Positions 1 through 9,066 are shown, counted from the stretch's first letter. The stretch is 64,000 bases of DNA from JABMOV01 sp964654545 (GCA_964654545.1 CAZZIU010000010.1:36574-100573), one strand, 5' to 3'. Notes: generated by a model from the letters alone, not told the origin. Numbers and translations are program-made.

Positions 1-587
1 GTATCAATATCCATAAGAGTGGACCTGCCGGCAATTGATTCATCCACGTATGCGTGTTGAGTAAAACAGTGCGTTAAGTATGCGCTAAGGGGACCAAACC
101 AAACGGTTCCAGCTTTCACTTTATCCTTGAGTGATAAATCATGGGAGATTAAATGAAGAAACTTTGGACCACCGAAATGGGCACTTAGTGGTACTCCCGT
201 CACCGATCGGATCATACTGGAATCAGGCTTGAGGGCATCAACAATTTCTTTTGCCCTGCTATCCTGCCAATTTAATGCCGGTGACAGAGTCGCTTTGGAT
301 TTCTTATCCCAAAACAAAAACGTTGACCGCTGAACGGTGAACCCGCAATGCAGTATTGCACCACCCCGATCAGTAACAAATCTTACTGCTTTTCTTAGCA
401 GGCGGTAGCAGGATTGAAAAGTATCACGTGCATCGCTCTCAACATGAAATGGAGCCGGACGACGAAGGGAATGTTTCTCGCGATGGGTAAATGCAATTGC
501 ACCAGTTTTTGTAATAACAAAAACTTTGGAGGAGGAGGTTCCAGAATCCAAAACAATATAAAACTCGCTGGTCGCAGAAAATGTCAT
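1..587 (-). CDS. FGGY-family carbohydrate kinase, N-terminal part (cut by window edge)
   Basis: The minus strand reads without a stop from an ATG at 587 to the window edge, giving about 195 residues. The start VLDSGTSSSKVFVIT matches the first phosphate-binding loop of FGGY sugar/polyol kinases. NWQDSR (the W-Q-D/C-x-R block) and GVPLSAHFGGPK match the glycerol-kinase-type substrate region, and HAYVDESIAGRSTL matches the later conserved T/D-x-S-x-A-S/GR block. The catalytic C-terminal ATPase domain lies outside the window. It likely phosphorylates glycerol or a sugar/polyol in the cytoplasm; the substrate cannot be told from this part. No clear Shine-Dalgarno sequence precedes the ATG. It is divergent from the acidic membrane protein at 764. 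Family assignment is firm, substrate unknown. Confidence 0.75.
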   Translation of the reverse strand, partial: MTFSATSEFYIVLDSGTSSSKVFVITKTGAIAFTHREKHSLRRPAPFHVESDARDTFQSCYRLLRKAVRFVTDRGGAILHCGFTVQRSTFLFWDKKSKATLSPALNWQDSRAKEIVDALKPDSSMIRSVTGVPLSAHFGGPKFLHLISHDLSLKDKVKAGTVWFGPLSAYLTHCFTQHAYVDESIAGRSTLMDID

Positions 588-696
588 GGTTGAAGTTTTA
601 GGGTTTCACTATTTGGTACAAGTAAAATATTTCCTTTTGCAGAATGAAAGAAGCAATTTAGATAAACTAAACTATATTCCGGCAGAAGGAATCTTC

Positions 697-718
697 TTGA
701 TTTTCGTCGATAAATCAA
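697..718. promoter_or_regulatory. Inverted repeat in divergent intergenic region
   Basis: TTGATTT (697-703) and AAATCAA (712-718) form a perfect 7-bp inverted repeat with an 8-nt spacer, 46 nt upstream of the start at 764. The symmetry and AT-rich arms fit an operator for a dimeric regulator. The spacing does not match a canonical FNR box (TTGAT-N4-ATCAA). Function is inferred only. Confidence 0.25.
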
Positions 719-763
719 CCAATTTGCACCCAATCTGTTTTCACTAATTGGGAGAAATTCAGA

Positions 764-1360
764 ATGTCCAAGGAAATTAAATCAGGAATTGGCTACATCA
801 TTCCGGCAGGCGCTTTGGCCGGATATGTAATCGCATCGTTTTCCGGACTCTACCTGATAAGCATTGTTTTCGCTGTTATTGGCATCCTGGGATGGTTCCT
901 ATACGCACTGGTCATGGATCTGAAACTTCCTGACACGATGGGAAATATGGTTATTGTTTTTGCTTTGTTGATTGGAATTGGAATATTCATGTCATATGGT
1001 ATAGAGCAGGATATTTTTGGCGGATACATGTTTAAAGTGGATGGAACTATATTTTCACTATTGGTTGTTTTATTTGGTGTCATGGGGGGCATTTTATTTA
1101 ACCGCAGCCGCAATGAAATACCAACAGACCTTTCTGCCGAAGACAAGGAATTGGTGAAAGCAGCTTTACAAACATCTGATGAAGGTGGGCCAGATCCCAA
1201 AATCATTGTGGTAAAACAGGAATCAGCGGCAAGCAATGAGGATGAGGATGAAGATGATTCCTATCCGGGATACTACCCGCCGGAAGACTATTACTACGAC
1301 GATGATGATGAGGAGTATGAAGACGAGGATGAATGGGAAGAAGAGGACGAAGAAGACTAA
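764..1360 (+). CDS. Small polytopic membrane protein with very acidic C-terminal tail
   Basis: This 198-residue protein has four hydrophobic segments (about 9-27, 29-50, 62-79 and 96-113). A short soluble linker follows, then a tail from about 159 to 198 made almost only of Asp, Glu, Tyr and Pro, with no Lys or Arg. I do not recognise a family. GGGAG about 8 nt before the ATG supports the start. The gene is convergent with ychF, with only 3 nt between the two stop codons; a small inverted repeat (TAACGT/ACGTTA, 1358-1373) lies there and may help termination for both. The polyanionic tail would probably sit in the cytoplasm and could bind cations or basic proteins, but that is inference. Confidence 0.7.
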   Translation: MSKEIKSGIGYIIPAGALAGYVIASFSGLYLISIVFAVIGILGWFLYALVMDLKLPDTMGNMVIVFALLIGIGIFMSYGIEQDIFGGYMFKVDGTIFSLLVVLFGVMGGILFNRSRNEIPTDLSAEDKELVKAALQTSDEGGPDPKIIVVKQESAASNEDEDEDDSYPGYYPPEDYYYDDDDEEYEDEDEWEEEDEED

Positions 1361-1363
1361 CGT

Positions 1364-2467
1364 TCACACGTTAAACTTAAAGTAGATACAATCCCCATCT
1401 TTTACTTTGTATTCTTTTCCTTCTAGTTGAGCCAACCCCGCCTCCTTTACAGCCTGTTCGCTGCCCAACCGTATCAAATCATTATATTTAATCACTTCTG
1501 CTTTTATAAATCCACGCTGAAAGTCCGTATGAATCTCCCCTGCTGCCTCAGGTGCTGTTGCCCCCATCTTTATTGTCCAGGCTCGAACTTCTTTTGGTCC
1601 TCCCGTGAAAAATGTTTCGAGGCCAAGCAATTTAAATCCGGCATGAATCAGTTTATCCAACCCCGGTTCCGGCATGTGGTATTCATCTAAAAACAATTGC
1701 TTGTCTTCACCATCCAGTAATGCAATTTCCTGCTCTAATTTCCCGCAAAGTCGAATGGCCAAATTATTTTCCGCTGCCGAGAAATTGAATAACCGCTGCA
1801 CCAAATCATTTCGTTGGGTGCTCTGAATTTCAATTTCATCCACATTGGCAACGTACAATATTGGTTTACGTGTCATAAGAAACATAGATCGAACAATCGC
1901 GAGCTCTTCAGGTGTTGTCAGCTGAAAAGAACGAGCCATTTTTCCTGCATCCAGATGGTGAATGAGCGCTTCCGTAATGGCGACTTCCTGCTTGGATTTT
2001 TTGTCACCGGTTTTTGCCTGTTTACTTTGGCGGTTAAAGCGCCTGTTTAATGTTTCCAGATCAGCAAGCAATAATTCGGTTTCAATAAGTTCAGCATCAC
2101 GAATAGGATCCACTGACCCTTCCACATGGGTGATATTTTCATCTTCAAAACAGCGAATAACATGAACAATCGCACCAACCTGCCGTATCTGTCCTAAAAA
2201 TTGGTTGCCCAGACCTTCACCTTTACTGGCTCCACGAACCAGGCCAGCAATATCCGTAAACTCAACTGTTGCAGGGGTGACTTTTTCAGGATTAAAAATA
2301 GTCCTTAGTTCTTCGAGCCTGGGATCGGGTAATGGAACAATTCCCACATGCGGTTCGATTGTGCAGAATGGGTAATTTTCTGCTGGGACGGAAGAGGCTG
2401 TTAAGGCATTAAATATCGTAGATTTACCGACATTGGGAAGCCCAATGATTCCACATCGAAGCGCCAT
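1364..2467 (-). CDS. ychF: Redox-regulated P-loop ATPase YchF
   Basis: The protein has 367 residues, the usual YchF length. The Walker A motif GLPNVGKST is at residues 9-17, and DIAGLVRGASKGEGLG is the G3/switch region typical of the OBG/YchF family. The specificity motif reads NVDE instead of NKxD, which is the known reason YchF prefers ATP to GTP. The C-terminal TGS-like domain is present (DFQRGFIKAEV onward). YchF binds ribosomes and takes part in translation and stress control. It is the first gene after fabA on the same strand (15 nt gap), so the two may be co-transcribed. Confidence 0.96.
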   Translation of the reverse strand: MALRCGIIGLPNVGKSTIFNALTASSVPAENYPFCTIEPHVGIVPLPDPRLEELRTIFNPEKVTPATVEFTDIAGLVRGASKGEGLGNQFLGQIRQVGAIVHVIRCFEDENITHVEGSVDPIRDAELIETELLLADLETLNRRFNRQSKQAKTGDKKSKQEVAITEALIHHLDAGKMARSFQLTTPEELAIVRSMFLMTRKPILYVANVDEIEIQSTQRNDLVQRLFNFSAAENNLAIRLCGKLEQEIALLDGEDKQLFLDEYHMPEPGLDKLIHAGFKLLGLETFFTGGPKEVRAWTIKMGATAPEAAGEIHTDFQRGFIKAEVIKYNDLIRLGSEQAVKEAGLAQLEGKEYKVKDGDCIYFKFNV

Positions 2468-2482
2468 ATTGTTGAATTCCTG

Positions 2483-3025
2483 TTAAAATGTATCCAGTGC
2501 CGGATCGCTGCCAAAGTCGTAGGTAAGATTATCAAATAATCCAACCTGAAGATTTTTTGCAAAATATATTACTTTGTTCTTCACACGTAATTCTGCGTCA
2601 CCCCAGGCCATATAGACCGGCTTGGTGATTAATTTTTTTATATCGATGATATAATTAATTTTATCGTGGTATGGACGAACTTGTCCCTTAAATTTTAAAT
2701 CCTGAACGCCAAGTGCTCTTCCGCGGCCCTCACCGCCAACCCAGGATAAAAAGAAACCAATTAATTGCCAGAACCCATCAAGACCAAGACAGCCGGGCAT
2801 GACTGGATCGCCCTTAAAATGGCAATGAAAGAACCAATTGGATGATTCAATATCCATTTCTGCCCGGATTTGCCCCTTATCATATTTTCCGCCCTTATCG
2901 GAAATATGAAGAATGCGATCAATCATGAGCATCGGCGGCTTGGGAAGTTTTCCATTTTTCATCCCGAAAAACAATCCTTCGGCGACTTTCAAGAGCTCTT
3001 CTTTTGTGAATGAGGATTTTTTCAT
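2483..3025 (-). CDS. fabA: 3-hydroxydecanoyl-ACP dehydratase/isomerase FabA
   Basis: The 180-residue protein aligns along its length with FabA. The hot-dog-fold active site is intact: His69 in HFKGDPVMPGC and Asp83 in GLDGFWQL, plus GEGRGRALG before the next strand. FabA dehydrates 3-hydroxyacyl-ACP and isomerises trans-2- to cis-3-decenoyl-ACP, the branch point for anaerobic unsaturated fatty acid synthesis. It normally works with the condensing enzyme FabB, which is not in the window. The 15-nt gap to ychF downstream suggests a shared transcript. A FabA rather than FabZ type is clear from the GDPVMPGCLGLD block and the length. Confidence 0.93.
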   Translation of the reverse strand: MKKSSFTKEELLKVAEGLFFGMKNGKLPKPPMLMIDRILHISDKGGKYDKGQIRAEMDIESSNWFFHCHFKGDPVMPGCLGLDGFWQLIGFFLSWVGGEGRGRALGVQDLKFKGQVRPYHDKINYIIDIKKLITKPVYMAWGDAELRVKNKVIYFAKNLQVGLFDNLTYDFGSDPALDTF

Positions 3026-3219
3026 TATTTATTCAATTTTATGTTAGAGAGTGTAGGCGAGAGTACGGATTTTTTCAAGTAGAGAACAGAAAAATTTACC
3101 GCATAATCAACAATATTTATGTAGGTTTGTAAGTTTATTATGGGAATCAAAAAGGAATTCTGAATTGGGAAATATTAGCACCGACATACTCACATTCTAA
3201 AAATATAGAAACAGCCAAG

Positions 3220-4761
3220 ATGACAATTGTATATACTGCAGAAAAAATAAAGGGCCACAATGGGTCCAATGCAATCTTGTGTGAGAATGGAAAAATCACC
3301 GCAATTGGAAGGAGAGGGGATTTTTCAAATCACAAAACGGTTGAGCTGCGAGGATCAATATACCCCGGGTTTATCGATTCTCATTTACATTTGCTGGGCC
3401 TGGGATGGTCGATGGAAGCATTGGATTTGCGAGGAATGAAATCCCCTGAAGAAATTGCAGCAAAAGTACAAAAAGCGACAGAATCGGCTGCGCACGGTCA
3501 GTGGATTGAGGGTCGTGGCTGGGATCAAAATTTATGGAAGGGCATCCATTTTCCAACGAGAGAGAAGCTGGACAAAGTTGCACCCTACAATCCAGTCTAT
3601 TTACGACGAATTGATGGACATGCTGGCTGGACAAATACACTGGGATTGAAATTCGCCGGTATCACAGAAATGACACCTGATCCAGAGGGTGGAAATATTC
3701 TAAAAGATAAAAAGGGAAACCCAACCGGGATATTAATTGATAAAGCAGAGGAATTGGTGCTTGAAGTAATTCCCGAACCGGATGCTGCCAGCAAAAGAAG
3801 ACAGATTCAAAAAGCCATTGTCTATCTGAATTCATTGGGAATTACTGCGGTTCATGACGCAGGCACGAATAGTAAAACGATAGATATTTTAGCAGAGCTG
3901 GAGATGCAGGAAAAGTTGACTCTGCGAGTATCTGTTATGCTAGAGAACAATAATGCAACTTTAAGTCAGTATGTGAAAAAGGGACCAGTCGCGACAGAGT
4001 TTATTAGGATCCAAGCGGTAAAAATATATTTGGATGGTGCCATGGGAAGTCGTGGAGCTGCAATGCTGGTACCCTATTCAGATGATCACTCAAATTCCGG
4101 ATTGCTCCTGGATTCAAAGGAAAACGTATTGACAAAAGTAAAAGAATATAATAGTGCTGGTTTTCAGGTATGTATACACGCAATTGGTGACCGAGCCAAT
4201 CGCATGGCTTTGGATATATATGAAAGGGTTGGATTAAAACAAAGGCGAAACCGTATTGAGCATGCCCAAAATATTGATCCGTTCGATATTCCAAGATTCG
4301 CTAATTTTGGAGTAATTCCCGCGATGCAACCTACCCATTGTACCAGTGATATGGGGTGGATTCATAAACGCCTAGGTACTGGCCGTCTGGAGAATGCCTA
4401 TCCATGGAAAGCACTTCTTAACAGCGGATCCATTATTGCGGGCGGGTCGGACGCTCCCATTGAATCACCCAATCCGTTGCAAGGTATTTATGCAGCCGTA
4501 ACCCGTCAGGATCAAAATGGGTATCCAGAAAAAGGCTGGTTGGCACAACATTGTGTATCCATCGACGAAGCAGTAAAAATGTATACCGAATGGGCAGCAA
4601 CCGGCGCAGGAATGGAAGACATTCAGGGTAAAATTGCGCCAGGCTACTATGCGGATTTCACAGTATTGAGTAGCGAATTTGATACTAATCATCCTCAATC
4701 CATAATTAACACAGAGGTGTTAGCTACAATCGTAAATGGAAAAATTGTGCATAAAGCATGA
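3220..4761 (+). CDS. Amidohydrolase family protein (YtcJ-like, amidohydro_3)
   Basis: The protein has 513 residues. FIDSHLHL at 51-58 supplies the first metal-binding His pair. Later metal or active-site blocks are visible: KIYLDGAMGSRGA, CIHAIGDRANR, RIEHAQ and GGSDAPIE. The C-terminus has the GKIAPGYYADFTVL and VNGKIV strands of the composite beta-sandwich. The family hydrolyses amide or related bonds in a cytoplasmic TIM barrel; the substrate is not predictable. No signal peptide is present. Its stop overlaps the start of the SpoU methyltransferase by 4 nt (ATGA), so the two are translationally coupled although unrelated in function. Confidence 0.9.
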   Translation: MTIVYTAEKIKGHNGSNAILCENGKITAIGRRGDFSNHKTVELRGSIYPGFIDSHLHLLGLGWSMEALDLRGMKSPEEIAAKVQKATESAAHGQWIEGRGWDQNLWKGIHFPTREKLDKVAPYNPVYLRRIDGHAGWTNTLGLKFAGITEMTPDPEGGNILKDKKGNPTGILIDKAEELVLEVIPEPDAASKRRQIQKAIVYLNSLGITAVHDAGTNSKTIDILAELEMQEKLTLRVSVMLENNNATLSQYVKKGPVATEFIRIQAVKIYLDGAMGSRGAAMLVPYSDDHSNSGLLLDSKENVLTKVKEYNSAGFQVCIHAIGDRANRMALDIYERVGLKQRRNRIEHAQNIDPFDIPRFANFGVIPAMQPTHCTSDMGWIHKRLGTGRLENAYPWKALLNSGSIIAGGSDAPIESPNPLQGIYAAVTRQDQNGYPEKGWLAQHCVSIDEAVKMYTEWAATGAGMEDIQGKIAPGYYADFTVLSSEFDTNHPQSIINTEVLATIVNGKIVHKA

Positions 4762-5507
4762 AACCAATCACTCAGAACCAACTTAAGCTGATACGATCGC
4801 TTCATCAAAAAAAATTCAGGGATTTACATCGCAAATATATCCTGGAGGGTAGCAGACTGATTGCAGAAGCAGTCAACGCGGGAGCTGTACTGCAGGGGGT
4901 GTTTATACGCCAAGGGGATGTACCAACACACGCGACTCTTTTGGATGAGATTTCATTATCCGGTACGCCTCTCTATGAAGCGTCAGAAAAGCAGATTGGC
5001 GATATCTCGGACACCACCACACCGTCAGGTATTATGGCTGTTTGTTCAATAGAAAATGGGCAGGTGTCCTGTGATGGGAACTGGCTCTATTTTGACGGTT
5101 TGCGAGATCCGGGGAATGCCGGGACGTTAATGAGGACCGCTGCATGGTTTGGGTGCAAAAATGTCTGCTTTTCTGCTAACAGTGTGGATCCATATAACCC
5201 GAAAACGGTCCGCTCTGGAATGGGAGCCCATTTCTATCTTAATATTGTAATTGATGCCAACATTACGTCCCTGTCAAAAGATGCAACCCTCCTGGGAGCC
5301 GGATTAAACGGATTGCCAGTAAATGAAACAAAAATAAATGATCCCTGGGTCGTTGCCATTGGAAGTGAGGCCCATGGATTGTCGGATAAAATTTTACAGT
5401 CGGTACATCAAATAGTTACCATATCGGGTAAAGGGCAGGGCGAGTCGCTAAATGCCGCCATTGCAGGGAGTATAATATTGTATACCTTACAGAAAAATGA
5501 TTTATAG
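4758..5507 (+). CDS. SpoU/TrmH-family RNA 2'-O-ribose methyltransferase
   Basis: This 249-residue protein has the SPOUT trefoil-knot motifs: motif 1 DGLRDPGNAGTLMRTA, motif 2 VAIGSEAHGLSD and motif 3 GQGESLNAAIAGSI, which bind SAM through the knot. The N-terminal 90 residues (ILEGSRLIAEAV) form the usual L30e-like substrate-binding domain. It is expected to methylate a ribose 2'-OH in rRNA or tRNA; which nucleotide cannot be told. It overlaps the amidohydrolase upstream by 4 nt and the convergent murI stop by 6 nt. Confidence 0.92.
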   Translation: MKPITQNQLKLIRSLHQKKFRDLHRKYILEGSRLIAEAVNAGAVLQGVFIRQGDVPTHATLLDEISLSGTPLYEASEKQIGDISDTTTPSGIMAVCSIENGQVSCDGNWLYFDGLRDPGNAGTLMRTAAWFGCKNVCFSANSVDPYNPKTVRSGMGAHFYLNIVIDANITSLSKDATLLGAGLNGLPVNETKINDPWVVAIGSEAHGLSDKILQSVHQIVTISGKGQGESLNAAIAGSIILYTLQKNDL

Positions 5508-6299
5508 ATGAATTACCTGAGCAGCAGGAATTGACGCACCCAAAAACCGGCTGGCGACAGATTCAAACCGGGCAGGCAGATCCGTAACGTAGCATTTAAA
5601 ATTGCCTTGATCTCCATCAGACCCCAAACGTTTATTAGTCAATAAACGGGTGGTGCTGGCGGCAACTTCGGAAGCTGAATCCACCAATACGGTGCCATTC
5701 TTAACAAAGGATTGGAGGGCAGGTTTCAGCAATGGATAATGCGTACATCCCAGAACCAAGGTATCAATGGAAGAGGCATCAATGGGTTGTATGTATTCTT
5801 TAATAATTTGCTCAACGATTGGGCCATCCAGCCAACCTTCTTCCACGAGCGGCACAAAAAGAGGGCAAGGTCTGGCAGAAATCACCAAATCAGGTCGAGC
5901 ATATAGCAACCCGTTTTGATACGCATTGGAGGCGATTGTGGCTATCGTTCCAATCACACCCACATGGCCATTTTTTGTAGATTTTAGTGCCGCCGAGACA
6001 CCCGGTTTGATCACGCCAAGTATTGGAACGTCAAACTGCGCATGTAAATATTTTAATGCCAGCGCCGATGCAGTATTACACGCCACGACGATAAGTTTCG
6101 CATCTTGGCTGAGTAAGAATTCTGTTATTTGTCGCGAATATTCCTGAACGGTCTCTGCGCTTTTATTTCCATAAGGAACCCGGGCAGTGTCTCCCACATA
6201 AACGATTGATTCTCCGGGAAGTGCCTCACGAATGGCACGAACCACTGTTAATCCACCGAGTCCTGAGTCGAAAATACCTATGGGGCGGAAATCGGGCAT
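5502..6299 (-). CDS. murI: Glutamate racemase MurI
   Basis: The 265-residue protein carries GIFDSGLGGLTV at the N-terminus (Asp11-Ser12), the catalytic Cys74 in VVACNTASA and the second catalytic Cys185 with His187 in LGCTHYPLL. It interconverts L- and D-glutamate and supplies D-Glu for peptidoglycan. Its ATG overlaps the stop of the upstream cell-wall amidase gene by 1 nt (TAATG), so synthesis and hydrolysis of the wall are coupled in one operon. The C-terminal SRFLG block is typical of the family. Confidence 0.96.
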   Translation of the reverse strand: MPDFRPIGIFDSGLGGLTVVRAIREALPGESIVYVGDTARVPYGNKSAETVQEYSRQITEFLLSQDAKLIVVACNTASALALKYLHAQFDVPILGVIKPGVSAALKSTKNGHVGVIGTIATIASNAYQNGLLYARPDLVISARPCPLFVPLVEEGWLDGPIVEQIIKEYIQPIDASSIDTLVLGCTHYPLLKPALQSFVKNGTVLVDSASEVAASTTRLLTNKRLGSDGDQGNFKCYVTDLPARFESVASRFLGASIPAAQVIHL

Positions 6300-7783
6300 T
6301 ATCCTTCGGCCAAAACCTGTTCCCGGGTATCTTTAAAATTGATAATTGCGGTGTAAATGCTTTCTGCAATTTTTTGACGGTGTGACGATTTTTTCAGGTT
6401 TCGCTCTTCCGTTGGATTCGAGAGAAACCCTGCTTCAACCAAAACGTTCGGCATGCTGGCGCCAATCAAGACATAAAACCCGGCCTGCTTTACACCGCGG
6501 TTTTTTGAATCAACTCTTTTATCCAGCTCAGTTTGGATGATTGCAGCAAGATCTTCGCTTTCTTTCATAAACATGGATTGCGCCATGGTGGCCATTATGA
6601 GATTTGCGCCTGAAAGTTCTGCGTAAGGATCTTCATTGCGATCCTCAAGTCGAATAACCCCATTTTCCCTTGATGCCACTTCGATTGCATCATCCGTTTT
6701 TCCGGGTCGAAGAAGATACGTTTCAAAACCCTTGGCATTGCGATTTGGGTTGGAATTCACGTGGACTGACAGAAAGATTTTACCATTGCTCTCATTCGCA
6801 ATTTTAGTTCGTTTCCAAAGCGGGATAAACACATCTTCATCCCGTGTATATACCACTTTAATATTGGTGTTTTTTTCCAGCAATAAGCCAAGCCGTTTTG
6901 TGATATCCAACGTAACATCTTTTTCCTTGGTCCCATACTTACCAACCGTGCCGCCATCTTTTCCACCATGCCCCGCATCGAGGACGATAGTATCCAATCG
7001 CCAGCGATCTTTAACGTCCTTGATACGGTTCGCGCTTTTAGATAATGGCGTGCGTAACGTAATAACAAGTTCACTTGGATCTGAATTCTGATAAAATTCA
7101 TGGCCTTCAATCTCTGATCGTAACTGAAAAGCCAATTGGACAGATTCGTCCATTTGATCTGCAGAAATCCGACGGACAACCCCACGGGTTGTGGAACGTT
7201 TCACTGCTATTGTGTCAACAAAGCCACCCTTCACGGTGACATAAAACCAGCCGTTATTATGTTTAAATGTGCTGATATTTCTTTCGTCGAACACCTCACG
7301 AGTTTGAATCCGAAGGATCGTCCCATTCGCTTTTTCATCAATGTCAATACCCGTAATGTTAAATGTCAGGAGGTCAATATCAAGAATATGTCTGTCACCA
7401 TCATAAACAATCCCTGGCATTATGGTATTGCGAATGATATGGAAAAATGCTTCGGCTGGTAAAAAAATGTCGTCTTTTTGTAATATTGATGGCACGGGCA
7501 TTTGATAAACCTGCTCCCCGACCATGACAAAGCTGGTACCGGCAGAGAGCTTAATGCGGTGTTCTCCCACATACAGCACCATTTTTTGTCGATCAGCATT
7601 GTAGTACGGTTTGTGGGCTGTGATAATATCGGAAAATCCGCGTGCAGAAATATAGGTACTCGATACCCCGGCAAGCGTATGGAGTTCAGTTGTTGATTGA
7701 TCCAACCGATTTATCACCTGAACGGGAGAGGCCATGACGGCTCCCGTAATAAGAAGAAATAGAATTGCTAATCGCTTTATCAT
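6299..7783 (-). CDS. Secreted N-acetylmuramoyl-L-alanine amidase (Amidase_3, AmiC-like)
   Basis: I place the start at the ATG at 7783 (494 residues) because a signal peptide MIKRLAILFLLITGAVMA begins there; 25 further codons are open upstream to 7858. Residues about 30-260 include a stalk-like region and an AMIN-like beta domain. The catalytic Amidase_3 domain follows, with Zn ligands in LDAGHGGKDGG, the Glu in KEKDVTLD, the His in SVHVNSNPN and the catalytic Glu in VEAGFLSN. It cleaves the MurNAc-L-Ala bond in the periplasm during cell separation. It is followed directly by murI (1-nt overlap). Confidence 0.92.
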   Translation of the reverse strand: MIKRLAILFLLITGAVMASPVQVINRLDQSTTELHTLAGVSSTYISARGFSDIITAHKPYYNADRQKMVLYVGEHRIKLSAGTSFVMVGEQVYQMPVPSILQKDDIFLPAEAFFHIIRNTIMPGIVYDGDRHILDIDLLTFNITGIDIDEKANGTILRIQTREVFDERNISTFKHNNGWFYVTVKGGFVDTIAVKRSTTRGVVRRISADQMDESVQLAFQLRSEIEGHEFYQNSDPSELVITLRTPLSKSANRIKDVKDRWRLDTIVLDAGHGGKDGGTVGKYGTKEKDVTLDITKRLGLLLEKNTNIKVVYTRDEDVFIPLWKRTKIANESNGKIFLSVHVNSNPNRNAKGFETYLLRPGKTDDAIEVASRENGVIRLEDRNEDPYAELSGANLIMATMAQSMFMKESEDLAAIIQTELDKRVDSKNRGVKQAGFYVLIGASMPNVLVEAGFLSNPTEERNLKKSSHRQKIAESIYTAIINFKDTREQVLAEG

Positions 7784-7927
7784 GAGGGTGAAAATAGACG
7801 GTGCGGAGCAACCCCCGCAATGATTTTCCTGCCTTGGTTTTACATCTTTAAAATTCATCAGTAATTCTAAAATTTACCTTTGATAGACACAATGGTGTAG
7901 TTTATTAAAACAAAAAACCGATAAATT

Positions 7928-7964
7928 TTGAGAAGAGATTTCTCAATTATTCCAACTGTATAAT
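7928..7964 (+). promoter_or_regulatory. Candidate promoter with adjacent palindromic operator for the cytochrome c peroxidase gene
   Basis: A perfect TATAAT lies at 7959-7964, 28 nt before the ATG at 7993. No good -35 box is seen 16-18 nt upstream. Instead a 7-bp perfect inverted repeat, TTGAGAA (7928-7934) and TTCTCAA (7940-7946), sits where the -35 would be. A weak -35 plus a palindrome in that place suggests activator-dependent transcription, perhaps by a redox regulator. The regulator is not identified. Confidence 0.4.
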
Positions 7965-7992
7965 CAAAAAGCCATAAACATCGGGGGACAGA

Positions 7993-9066
7993 ATGAATAC
8001 GGTTTTTCGTCTGCTCTTAAGCGCCTTGCTAGTCTTTTCAGCGTGTAGCAAAAATTCGAAAGATATTAAGCAAACCGCGACCACGAACCAAGGATCAGCT
8101 GTGGAGATAAATTCGGCAATGCTAGCAGTTTTTGCGGCTGTACCACAGGAATACACATCTGAAAATAATCCTCTTACGCAGGAAAAAAGTGATCTAGGTA
8201 GGATGTTGTATTATGACAATCGTCTTTCCAAGAATCACGATATCTCCTGTAACACATGTCACAATCTGGCAACCTACGGTGTTGATAATAAACCAACATC
8301 ACCGGGACACGATGGACAAATGGGTGTTCGTAATTCCCCAACGGTCTACAATGCAGCGGGACATTTTGTGCAATTTTGGGATGGCCGTGAACCAGATGTA
8401 GAAGCACAGGCAAAAGGACCCATTTTGAATCCAATTGAGATGCGCATGCCAGATGCGGACTATGTGGTAACCGTTCTAAAATCGATTCCAGGGTATGATT
8501 CTTATTTCAAAGCAGCCTTTCCAGGTGATCCCAATCCGATTAACTATGACAATGTTGGATGGGCGATCGGTGCCTTTGAAAGAAAACTGGTCACAGAATC
8601 ACGCTGGGATCAATTTCTGAAGGGAAACAATCAGGCATTATCGAATGAGGAAAAAGAAGGATTCAACAATTATGTGAAAGCTGGATGTACAGCCTGTCAT
8701 TCCGGTCAATTGCTAGGCGGAACCATGTTCCAGAAGCTTGGCATTATAAAACCATGGCCGGGAGTTACAGATAAGGGACGAGCAGATATCACCAATATAG
8801 AAACGGACAAGTATATTTTTAAAGTTCCCAGCCTAAGAGATGTTGCAAAAACATATCCCTATCTCCATGATGGATCGTTAAGTGATCTAAATCAGGTTGT
8901 AAAAATGATGGCAGAATATCAAATGGGTCAAAGGTTGTCTGATAATGATGTGGAATCAATTGTAACATTTCTAAATGTGTTAACCGGAGAGCTTCCCACT
9001 GAATATATTGCAGAGCCCAATCTACCACCCAGCGGACCAACGACACCAGCACCTGATCCAAGCTAG
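7993..9066 (+). CDS. Di-haem cytochrome c peroxidase (BCCP/MauG family), lipoprotein
   Basis: The 357-residue protein starts with a lipoprotein signal (LLVFSAC, lipid-attached Cys18). Two haem c sites are present: CNTCH at 86-90 and CTACH at 232-236. DLGRMLYYDNRLSKNHDISC and NSPTVYNAAGHFVQFWDGR are family signature blocks. LNPIEM and VPSLRDVAKTYPYLHDGSL surround other haem ligands. It reduces H2O2 in the periplasm with electrons from small cytochromes or quinol-linked carriers. The Pro-rich C-terminus has no recognised domain. It stands alone, with a candidate promoter and palindrome upstream and a strong terminator downstream. Confidence 0.93.
   Translation: MNTVFRLLLSALLVFSACSKNSKDIKQTATTNQGSAVEINSAMLAVFAAVPQEYTSENNPLTQEKSDLGRMLYYDNRLSKNHDISCNTCHNLATYGVDNKPTSPGHDGQMGVRNSPTVYNAAGHFVQFWDGREPDVEAQAKGPILNPIEMRMPDADYVVTVLKSIPGYDSYFKAAFPGDPNPINYDNVGWAIGAFERKLVTESRWDQFLKGNNQALSNEEKEGFNNYVKAGCTACHSGQLLGGTMFQKLGIIKPWPGVTDKGRADITNIETDKYIFKVPSLRDVAKTYPYLHDGSLSDLNQVVKMMAEYQMGQRLSDNDVESIVTFLNVLTGELPTEYIAEPNLPPSGPTTPAPDPS

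Noticed and set aside
850..1236. 128-codon frame on the minus strand opposite the acidic membrane protein
   Set aside because: Opposite-strand shadow; the plus frame has an SD, TM pattern and tail, while this frame has no SD or motif.
6636..7091. 151-codon frame opposite the amidase gene
   Set aside because: Antisense shadow of conserved Amidase_3 coding sequence.
7784..7858. Upstream extension of the amidase
   Set aside because: It would put 25 polar residues before the signal peptide that starts at 7783.
7928..7946. FNR box upstream of cytochrome c peroxidase
   Set aside because: Arm sequence TTGAGAA and 5-nt spacer differ from TTGAT-N4-ATCAA; kept only as an unassigned palindrome.
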